DNA of 47,326 nt. It comes from Clostridiales bacterium (lineage in GTDB: Bacteria > Bacillota > Clostridia > Saccharofermentanales > Saccharofermentanaceae). The stretch lies in assembly GCA_017552455.1 (NCBI GenBank), contig JAFZPX010000011.1, positions 1-47,326 on the forward strand, read 5' to 3'. Made by a program: the position numbers and the translations under genes. This document shows, piece after piece, positions 25,188-32,290 of the stretch; the first letter of the stretch is position 1, and each line of letters begins with the position of its first letter. Under the pieces are notes generated by a model, which was not told the DNA's origin, did no database searches, and worked only from the letters and a program-made list of their open reading frames with translations.

Positions 25188-26522
25188 ATGCAAAATCGAA
25201 CAAAAAGACGACTTACGGGTCCGCAGGTCATCCTGTTGGGCTTTTTGATTATGGTGTTGGCAGGTGCTTTACTGCTTATGTTACCCATATCTTCCAAGGA
25301 CAGAACCGTAACGCCTTTCATCGATGCATTGTTCACTTCCGTATCGGCAGGCTGCGTTACGGGACTGGTAGTTAAGGACACTCAGACATCCTGGTCTTTA
25401 TTCGGTCAGGTCATCATCCTTCTCCTCATTCAGGTCGGCGGCATGGGCGTTCTTACCATGACCACATTCTTCACCAAGCTCATGGGAGGCAAGCTTAACA
25501 TCCGCACACGTGCAGCCATGCAGGAAGCAGTTTCCGCACCTAACATGGGCGACATCGCCAAGCTTACAGACTTCATCGTTAAGGGAACCGTCCTCTTCGA
25601 AGGTCTGGGTGCCATCCTCGTAATGCCTGTATTTATAAGAGACTTCGGCGTTGCCAAGGGAATCTGGTATTCGATCTTCATGTCGATATCCGCATTCTGT
25701 AACGCGGGCTTCGACCTTCTCGGCACCGCCGGCGGCCAGTGCTCTTCCCTTACTTTCTATGCGGATAACCCGCTTATAAACATCGTATTCATCGTGCTCA
25801 TCCTCACAGGCGGCCTCGGCTTCCTTACATGGGATGACATCCGAACATATAAGTTCAACGTAAGAAAATACAGCACGCAGAGCAAGATCATCCTAATGTC
25901 AGAGGTCTTCCTCATCGCGATCCCTACGTTGTATTTCTTCTTCTTTGAATTAAACGGACTTCCCATGAACGAGCGCATCCTCGAATCACTCTTCAGCGCG
26001 GTAAGCCCGAGAACAGCAGGCTTCAACACAGTTGACTATAACAGCTTCTCCGGAAACGGCATCGCACTTACGATCATTCTGATGCTCATCGGAGGCGCAC
26101 CGGGTTCCACTGCAGGCGGAATGAAGATCACTACCATCGCCATCCTCTGGGCTGCAATGATCTCCGTCTTCCGCCGCGAAAAGGCCCCGGCCCTGTTCAA
26201 GAGACGTATCACGGAAGACACCGTAAACAACGCAGTAGCGATCTTCCTTCTAGATATGCACCTGTTCCTTATAGGTGCCATCGCGATCTCAACTATAGAG
26301 AAGATCCCGCTTATGGCGACGCTTTTCGAGTGCGGGTCTGCTGTTGCTACGGTAGGACTTACTATGGGTATAACTTCGACTCTGGGTACAGTGTCCAAGC
26401 TGATACTGATATTCATAATGTACGGCGGCAGAGTGGGCGGCCTAACGCTCGTTTTCGCTGCTACAGGCAGAAAGAACGCTATTAACGATAAGTATCCGGC
26501 GGATAACGTAGCCGTAGGATAA
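25188..26522 (+). CDS. ktrB: TrkH/KtrB-type potassium transporter channel subunit
   Basis: A 444-residue K+ channel-like transporter of the TrkH/KtrB family. The four selectivity-filter loops are visible: SVSAGCVTGLVV, SAFCNAGFDLLG, SPRTAGFNTVDY and SAVATVGLTMGI, with single Gly residues in the expected positions. I chose ATG 25188 (MQNRTKRRLTGPQV); an upstream TTG at 25140 would extend into the lipoprotein gene's promoter. The length fits KtrB better than the larger E. coli TrkH. The regulatory subunit gene starts 11 bases after its stop. Together they should form a Na+- or proton-linked, nucleotide-gated K+ uptake system. Confidence 0.94.
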   Translation: MQNRTKRRLTGPQVILLGFLIMVLAGALLLMLPISSKDRTVTPFIDALFTSVSAGCVTGLVVKDTQTSWSLFGQVIILLLIQVGGMGVLTMTTFFTKLMGGKLNIRTRAAMQEAVSAPNMGDIAKLTDFIVKGTVLFEGLGAILVMPVFIRDFGVAKGIWYSIFMSISAFCNAGFDLLGTAGGQCSSLTFYADNPLINIVFIVLILTGGLGFLTWDDIRTYKFNVRKYSTQSKIILMSEVFLIAIPTLYFFFFELNGLPMNERILESLFSAVSPRTAGFNTVDYNSFSGNGIALTIILMLIGGAPGSTAGGMKITTIAILWAAMISVFRREKAPALFKRRITEDTVNNAVAIFLLDMHLFLIGAIAISTIEKIPLMATLFECGSAVATVGLTMGITSTLGTVSKLILIFIMYGGRVGGLTLVFAATGRKNAINDKYPADNVAVG

Positions 26523-26533
26523 AAGGAGGACTT

Positions 26534-27190
26534 ATGAAGAACATTCTCGTAATCGGTGCAGGCAGATTCGGTACATACCTTATGAGGGAATTCGCTGCTC
26601 AGGGCGACGATATCCTGGTCATCGACAGTCAGGAAGAAAGGCTGCAGAAGGCTCTTCCCTTCGTCACATCGAGCCTTATCGGCAATGCGACTGATCCGGA
26701 CTTCATGAAGACTATCGGTGTCGATTCATTCGACCTGTGTGTTGTTTCCATCGGTGACGACTTCCAGGCTTCACTCGAGACCACTTCCCTCCTTAAGGAG
26801 CTCGGTGCCAAGTACGTTATCGCAAGAGCTTCAAGAGGCGTTCACGAGAAGTTCCTGCTTCGTAACGGAGCAGACGATGTTGTCTATCCTGAAAGATTCA
26901 TGGCTAAGTGGGCAGCTATACGCTACAGCTCAGCTAACGTTAAGGACTACATCCCCGTTCCGGGCGACTACTCCATCTTCGAAGTAGATGTTCCCGCTTC
27001 CTGGATCGGCAAGAACATGATCGACCTTAAAGTGCGTCAGACAATGAGACTTAACATCCTCGCAGTAAAGAACGGCAAGGATGACTTTAATATGGATTTT
27101 GATCCTACAATTCCTTTCAAGGAAGGTCAGTCTGTCGTCATCATCGGAAGCGACGAAGACCTTAAGAAACATCTGGGACTTCAGTACTGA
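26534..27190 (+). CDS. ktrA: TrkA/KtrA-type regulatory subunit (RCK)
   Basis: A 218-residue cytoplasmic gating protein with an N-terminal Rossmann RCK_N domain (ILVIGAGRFGTYLMREFA, residues 4-21, with the acidic end of beta-2 in ILVIDSQEE) that binds ATP/ADP or NAD. A C-terminal RCK_C/TrkA_C domain covers about residues 135-218 (PGDYSIFEVDVPASW). AAAGGAGGA lies just before the ATG. It is co-transcribed with ktrB and would form the octameric ring beneath the KtrB dimer. The stop lies 12 bases from the end of the convergent GGDEF gene. Confidence 0.94.
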   Translation: MKNILVIGAGRFGTYLMREFAAQGDDILVIDSQEERLQKALPFVTSSLIGNATDPDFMKTIGVDSFDLCVVSIGDDFQASLETTSLLKELGAKYVIARASRGVHEKFLLRNGADDVVYPERFMAKWAAIRYSSANVKDYIPVPGDYSIFEVDVPASWIGKNMIDLKVRQTMRLNILAVKNGKDDFNMDFDPTIPFKEGQSVVIIGSDEDLKKHLGLQY

Positions 27191-27202
27191 TAAAGCCTAA
27201 TA

Positions 27203-28885
27203 TCAAGCATGGCGGAAGGCGTCCTGTTCCTTCTTCTTGATCCTCTCAGCGTAATCTCTGTTGTAAGGCTTACCGATAAACAGATTCTTACCGGCATTCT
27301 TTGCTTCGTACAAAAGCTCGTCAGCCTGGCGCAGCATGAGTCTTAAGTCGTCCATAAGGACTGTCTTACCGTAGACATAGCCTGCTGAGAAATGCACAGG
27401 GAGCTTCTTATCATCGATATAGATCTCACCTAACTGGTACTCGAGATTAGCGAGGGCCTTCTTAAAGTCTGTCTCGGAGATATCGGAGTAGACGATGAGG
27501 AACTCGTCACCGCCGTAACGGTAACAGTTGTCGGCACCGAACTGGTCGATCAGGGCATCGCCCGTCTTCTTAAGAAGGTAGTCGCCGACTGAGTGTCCGT
27601 AGTTATCGTTTACAGACTTAAAGTCATCGATGTCGAGCATCATGATGTGAATGTCCTTCTCGTTGAACAACTCGTAATCACGGCGAAGCGCGAACCTGTT
27701 ACGTACACCCGTAAGCGAGTCGCGGATGGTCGCAGCCTCGAGCGACATGTTATCTTCCTTAAGACGCTCGATGTTAGTACGCAAGTTGCTTACAAGCTTC
27801 TCGAACGAACGCGACAGGATGCCGATCTCGTCATTACTGTGATGCTTGATGATGATATTGTAATCGCCTTCACTTACCTTCTTGGCAGCCTTCGCAAGCT
27901 CGATGAGAGGCTTAGTCAGAGTGCCGGAGAAGTAAAGTGCGAGAAGTGCAAAGATGATCAATACAAAGATTGAAGAATAAACGGTCTTATGAAGGAGTGC
28001 CTCCCAGTTGCCGTTGATCTCATTTACAGGAACAGAGACAGTAAGGAACATGCCGTTATGAAGCTTAAGTCTTACACCCTCCTTCTCAATACCTTCGAAT
28101 GTATAATGGTTAAGACCCTCGATCAAAAGTCCGTCCGGAACCTTCGGGATCTGGTCCTCAGGAAGTGACAGAACATCGATATAAGGGTGATAGATGATAT
28201 TGCCGTACTCATCATCGATGAAGGCATAACCTGTATCGTAGAGTCTTATGTTGTTGACCTGCGTAGCCATGGTCGTGTAATCAATCTCGATGCCGATAAC
28301 TCCGATGAACTGTCCGTCCTTATAGACAGGAACGTTATAGGAAAGAACATAGACATCGAGGTTCTCAGTCTCATAAGGCGGCAGCCATACGGAACGACCG
28401 TAAACCTTAGGAACCGTGAACCATACAAGATCTGAAGTATCCGTCGTATCGTATGAGGAGATATCTGTTACCGTGTGCTCCTCGAATCCTGCACCGTACT
28501 CGTCTACATACCAGAATCCCTTAACATCGCGGGATACGTCAGGATCTATTCTGTAGTAATAAGTGAGGACTCCGTTGGTCTGGCTCGCGATATTCTCGAA
28601 CATGTCTCTTACGCGGTCGACATGCTGGTCAAGATCTTCAAGATCCGTGTCCTCAAGGTCAGTCTCGACATAAGTTGCGATGAGGTCTACCGATCTCTCT
28701 ACACTTATAAAGTATGAATCGAGGTTCTTCTGACCTGTCTCACACATCAGGTGCAAGATCTTCTCGGAGTCAGCGATACCGAGCTGGCGCATCGAATATA
28801 TACTAAGCAAAGTTACGATACTCATCGATAAGATGATCGCAGCTGTAATAACAAAAGTTATCTTTACCTTAATATGTTTGAACAT
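27203..28885 (-). CDS. Cache-HAMP diguanylate cyclase
   Basis: A 560-residue membrane sensor. A transmembrane segment (about residues 9-31) and a second one (about 298-320) bracket a dCache-like extracellular sensor containing WLPPYETENLDVYVLSYN. A HAMP segment (about 320-372, TLTKPLIELAKAAKKVSEG) leads to a GGDEF domain (from about residue 390, RDSLTGVRNRFALRRD) with an intact RYGGDEF near residue 460. It should make c-di-GMP from two GTP in response to a small extracytoplasmic ligand. The position of the RxxD inhibitory site reads FGAD, so product inhibition at that site is not expected. No EAL domain is attached. Confidence 0.93.
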   Translation of the reverse strand: MFKHIKVKITFVITAAIILSMSIVTLLSIYSMRQLGIADSEKILHLMCETGQKNLDSYFISVERSVDLIATYVETDLEDTDLEDLDQHVDRVRDMFENIASQTNGVLTYYYRIDPDVSRDVKGFWYVDEYGAGFEEHTVTDISSYDTTDTSDLVWFTVPKVYGRSVWLPPYETENLDVYVLSYNVPVYKDGQFIGVIGIEIDYTTMATQVNNIRLYDTGYAFIDDEYGNIIYHPYIDVLSLPEDQIPKVPDGLLIEGLNHYTFEGIEKEGVRLKLHNGMFLTVSVPVNEINGNWEALLHKTVYSSIFVLIIFALLALYFSGTLTKPLIELAKAAKKVSEGDYNIIIKHHSNDEIGILSRSFEKLVSNLRTNIERLKEDNMSLEAATIRDSLTGVRNRFALRRDYELFNEKDIHIMMLDIDDFKSVNDNYGHSVGDYLLKKTGDALIDQFGADNCYRYGGDEFLIVYSDISETDFKKALANLEYQLGEIYIDDKKLPVHFSAGYVYGKTVLMDDLRLMLRQADELLYEAKNAGKNLFIGKPYNRDYAERIKKKEQDAFRHA

Positions 28886-28946
28886 AGCCCGCTCTCAAAA
28901 AACTTTTATATTCGTAATAATACCACAATCTATGCGGTATATCTCA

Positions 28947-29378
28947 TTAATGACCGAATATACCCGCAAAACCCTCAGCGGTTGCCCTTAAAGCTTCTAC
29001 TGCAGCATCTAAGCTCGAGATGGCCTCGTTCAGTTCATCTATATTGATGGAATCGATCTTCTCCATAGTAGTAGCCACACCGTCTGCAGCATTCTCTGTA
29101 AGCTCATCGATCTTCGTAGCCATGCCGGGAAGGTCAGCTTCCTGAATGTCTGTAGCGATTTCATTTAATGAAGTGATAGCCGTGTCAGCCTTGGTATAGA
29201 AAGCATTGATCTTTCTGTTGATGTTAACGAATACGGATACAGCAACAACTGTGATGATGACCATGCAGATAGTCATGATAGTGATACCTACAGTCTGTAT
29301 GCCTTCCTTGCGGTTCTGCTTCTTCTCTTCCTTAAGGATCTGCTTTGATACCTCAACACCCTGATTCTCTTCAGACAT
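28947..29378 (-). CDS. Single-pass membrane protein with coiled-coil tail
   Basis: A 143-residue protein of unknown function. I take ATG 29378 (MSEENQGVEV) because GGAGG lies nine bases before it; a longer reading from 29393 has no such site. A basic, Lys/Glu-rich cytoplasmic N-terminus (residues 10-28) is followed by one transmembrane helix (about 29-52). The tail is Ala/Glu/Asp-rich and helical with heptad-like spacing (LNEIATDIQ...MATKIDELTENAAD), resembling DUF948-like or chemoreceptor-helix proteins. It is divergent from the membrane protein gene at 29474. No catalytic motif is seen. Confidence 0.7.
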   Translation of the reverse strand: MSEENQGVEVSKQILKEEKKQNRKEGIQTVGITIMTICMVIITVVAVSVFVNINRKINAFYTKADTAITSLNEIATDIQEADLPGMATKIDELTENAADGVATTMEKIDSINIDELNEAISSLDAAVEALRATAEGFAGIFGH

Positions 29379-29443
29379 ATTACTCGCCTCCAAGTTAAAA
29401 AGTTACATGATTACCAATTATATTAAACTTCCTGCGATTATGC

Positions 29444-29449
29444 TAAAAT
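29444..29449 (+). promoter_or_regulatory. Extended -10 promoter of the 29474 gene
   Basis: TGCTAAAAT at 29441-29449 is an extended -10 element (TG one base before a five-of-six TATAAT match). The predicted start is near 29456, leaving a leader of about 18 bases that includes GGAGGG. Confidence 0.5.
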
Positions 29450-29473
29450 CACGCTGAATGGAGGGATAAAGAA

Positions 29474-30652
29474 ATGTTATTTGCAGCTGCACCTATGACG
29501 CTGGGAAGAAGCATCAGTTATTACACGGGCATCTTCTCCACCGCAGTCACGGCCTCAGTCAATCCGACAGCAACAATGGCCGCGCTTTCCATACTCGGCG
29601 CACTCGAGAATGCTGACAAGTATTCGCCTGATTCGGGCGTGTTTACTTCTTTGGCTGACACGCTAAATGGCATCCCCGTCGTTAACGCTGCTGCCGAGCT
29701 TCCTATCGCGAACCCTTACGCAGCGGTTTTTCTTACTATCGTTGCAGCGATAATGATCGTCCTGCACTCGTTTGCAGAGAGTAAGATCGTCTCGCAGGCC
29801 ACCATCGACAAGATTGATAAGTTCACAGGCTGGATCGGCATTACCGCGCTGTCCCTCATGCCTCTTCTTACCACTGAAGCTATCGAAAGCAGCCAGAGCA
29901 CAAAGCACTCAGCTTTTGCTCTTGGAGCCTTCTCAAGGAACACCTACTCTTCAGGCGCGCCCTGGTATGTCTGGGTGATCGCTGTCATTACGCTTGCCAT
30001 CGCATCGGTAGTCTACTTCTGCTGCTACTCCTGCGTTGATAATATCGGCACGATCTGTGCGGCCATCCCGGTCAAGGGACTTAATATCATCGAGCAGATA
30101 ATAAAGGCAATCGTTCACGCCGGCATGATCCTTCTGCAGCTGACATTCCCGATGCTGTCGTTCATTGTATCAATCATCCTAGCGATCCTCGGAATCCTGC
30201 TGTTCCGCGTATTGGCACGTATCTCCTTCTACTACAAGGAAATCTACATCAGACCTATCCTTCACCTGCTGTTCAAGAAGAACAAAGAGGTTGCTTCTGT
30301 TCATAAGAAGCTTCCCCGTAAGATACGCAAGGTTTATCCCAACGCTTCTTTGGCAGTTCCTATGTTCGCCTTTAAGGGCATCAGCAAGATCCCTTCAAGG
30401 GGTGTCATGTGGTTTGTCCTTGATGGTGATGAGCCTCATCTTCTTGTGCGAAAAGTCTTCCGTAAGCTTCGTGAGATCTCCATCCCCGAGCTTCGTGCAG
30501 CTAATCCTGCCGCAGTCATCCTGACTCATAAGAGATTCTTCGAATTGAAAGACCCTGATAAGAAGCTCGACATCGTAATCGGCAAGAGCTACAGAGACCA
30601 GATTCCCGTCATTAGCAAGGCTACAGGCTTCCCTTATAAAGAAGTTGAATAA
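29474..30652 (+). CDS. Polytopic membrane protein of unknown function
   Basis: A 392-residue protein that I do not recognise with certainty. GGAGGG lies nine bases before the ATG. The N-terminal ~230 residues have about six hydrophobic segments, with the loop ALENADKYSPDSGVFTSLAD that faintly recalls DUF4126 membrane proteins. The C-terminal ~140 residues are soluble and basic (KKLPRKIRKVYPNASLAVP), with a stretch LDGDEPHLLVRKVFRKLREI and no obvious catalytic motif. It stands between a divergent coiled-coil membrane protein and the redox pair at 30746-34056, with its own promoter. Confidence 0.72.
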   Translation: MLFAAAPMTLGRSISYYTGIFSTAVTASVNPTATMAALSILGALENADKYSPDSGVFTSLADTLNGIPVVNAAAELPIANPYAAVFLTIVAAIMIVLHSFAESKIVSQATIDKIDKFTGWIGITALSLMPLLTTEAIESSQSTKHSAFALGAFSRNTYSSGAPWYVWVIAVITLAIASVVYFCCYSCVDNIGTICAAIPVKGLNIIEQIIKAIVHAGMILLQLTFPMLSFIVSIILAILGILLFRVLARISFYYKEIYIRPILHLLFKKNKEVASVHKKLPRKIRKVYPNASLAVPMFAFKGISKIPSRGVMWFVLDGDEPHLLVRKVFRKLREISIPELRAANPAAVILTHKRFFELKDPDKKLDIVIGKSYRDQIPVISKATGFPYKEVE

Positions 30653-30663
30653 ATTATTAACAA

Positions 30664-30738
30664 CCCCCTCATCCACTTTCACAAAAAATTTTGTTAGTTT
30701 ATAATTAGTTTTGTGTATTTGATCAAGTGGTGAGGGGG
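30664..30738 (+). promoter_or_regulatory. Long inverted repeat enclosing the promoter of the redox pair
   Basis: CCCCCTCATCCACTT (30664-30678) and AAGTGGTGAGGGGG (30725-30738) are complementary except for one bulged base. Between them lies a promoter: TTCACA (30678-30683), 16 bases, TATAAT (30700-30705). The right arm contains the Shine-Dalgarno GAGGGGG of the next gene. RNA started at the internal promoter (near 30712) has only the right arm. RNA reading through from the upstream gene has both arms and would hide the ribosome-binding site. Confidence 0.55.
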
Positions 30739-30745
30739 TGCTGTT

Positions 30746-32290
30746 TTGTCAGAGAAATACGATCTGATAGTCATTGGTGCCGGCAACGGAGGTCTTATGA
30801 CGGCCTGTCGAGCATCGCGTATGGGCCTTAAAACCCTGGTAATCGAAAGGCATAATCTTCCCGGCGGAGCCGCGACCAGCTTTGTCAGAGGAAGATTCGA
30901 ATTCGACGCTTCCCTTCATGAGATCCCTGACTTCGGCGAAGGCGAGATCAGAGGTGAGCTCGGTAAGCTCTTCGACGAGTTGGGAATCAAAGTCGACATG
31001 ATTCCCATCAAGGATGCATTCCGATACATAGTCGAGAAGAACGGCGTCCGCGAGATAGATGTCACCTTCCCTCACGGCAAAGATAAAGTCATGGAGCTGA
31101 TGAAGGAGATCTGTCCTGACGATATCGAAGCCATGAACAAGTTCTTCATGGCATATGAAGATATGGCGGCAGGACTTGATTACTGGGGTTCAACAAGAGG
31201 CAACCCTGACTTCGAAGTCCTTCGTAAGGAACATCCCAACTTCATGAAGATAATGGGCATGAGCGCCGGAGAATTCTTCCGTGCACTCGGCATGAGCGAT
31301 AAGTGTGTTGACATCATGTCAGCCTACTGGCCTTATCAGGGCTCAGATATCAACACAGTTGACGCATCACGCTACCTGCTCATGGTATACGGCTACTTTG
31401 TAAACGGCGCTTATGTGCCGAAGATGAGATCCCACCAACTTTCCGTTGCTATAGTAGATCGTGCTACTAAGCTCGGATGTAAGTTCCTTTTCGAGACGGA
31501 GGTCACGAAGGTGCTTACGAAGAACGGCGCTGTGTGTGGCGTTGAGGTCGACGACGGACGCGTGTTCGAGTGTACGGCGCTCGCGTCCAACGCTTTCCCC
31601 GAGACGGTTTACTTTAAGCTTCTCGACGATAAGTCGCTCGTTTCGCAGTTCGAGAGGAAGAAGATCAATGCTAGAAAGTATGGTTTCAGAGCTTTCAGCG
31701 TCTCGCTGGGTCTCGACGCTCCTCCCGAGGAGATCGGTATTGAAGACTACACGCTCTTTATCAGTACCACCAAGGATTCCAAGGCTATCTACGACGCGTC
31801 GGTTGCAAGGCAGATGGATGAGTATGCGCTCGATGTTTGCTGTCTGAACCTCGCGAATCCCGACTGCTCTCCTAAGGGCACGACGATGATGATCCTTACA
31901 ATCTCCTACACGGACGATGCGTGGGCTGATGTTAAGGAAGAGGATTATGTGAAGATCAAGCGTGAGATTGCAGATCAGATGATCGACAACCTCGAGAAGA
32001 TCATGGGCTATAAGATCCGTGAGCATATCGAAGAGATCGAGATCGCAAGTCCGGTTACGTTCGCGCGTTATATGGGAACTCCTCAGGGTGCTGTCTACGG
32101 ATATGCTTCAGAGAAGTGGGACGGAATGAGTTCGAGAACTCTCGCGAACGGTATGGAACCCACTATCCCCGGACTGTTCTTCGTAGGAGCTCACGGTTCC
32201 GGTCTGTCCGGTTACTTCCCTACATATACGACAGGCAACAGAATCGGATTCCAGATCTTAGGATATGTAATGTCAGGAGGTGCTAGATAA
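30746..32290 (+). CDS. CrtI/retinol-saturase-like FAD-dependent oxidoreductase
   Basis: A 514-residue flavoprotein of the phytoene desaturase/all-trans-retinol 13,14-reductase superfamily. The N-terminal dinucleotide-binding motif is YDLIVIGAGNGGLMTACRAS, with the following acidic strand end (LVIERHNLPGGAATSF). The C-terminal FAD-contacting motif is GLFFVGAHGSGLSGYFPTYT. The start codon is TTG at 30746, with GAGGGGG eight bases upstream. In anaerobic Clostridia such enzymes reduce or isomerise C=C bonds of unknown substrates; no carotenoid genes are present. Its stop overlaps the next ATG by one base (TAATG), tying it to a ferredoxin-reductase-like protein that could supply electrons. Confidence 0.85.
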   Translation: MSEKYDLIVIGAGNGGLMTACRASRMGLKTLVIERHNLPGGAATSFVRGRFEFDASLHEIPDFGEGEIRGELGKLFDELGIKVDMIPIKDAFRYIVEKNGVREIDVTFPHGKDKVMELMKEICPDDIEAMNKFFMAYEDMAAGLDYWGSTRGNPDFEVLRKEHPNFMKIMGMSAGEFFRALGMSDKCVDIMSAYWPYQGSDINTVDASRYLLMVYGYFVNGAYVPKMRSHQLSVAIVDRATKLGCKFLFETEVTKVLTKNGAVCGVEVDDGRVFECTALASNAFPETVYFKLLDDKSLVSQFERKKINARKYGFRAFSVSLGLDAPPEEIGIEDYTLFISTTKDSKAIYDASVARQMDEYALDVCCLNLANPDCSPKGTTMMILTISYTDDAWADVKEEDYVKIKREIADQMIDNLEKIMGYKIREHIEEIEIASPVTFARYMGTPQGAVYGYASEKWDGMSSRTLANGMEPTIPGLFFVGAHGSGLSGYFPTYTTGNRIGFQILGYVMSGGAR

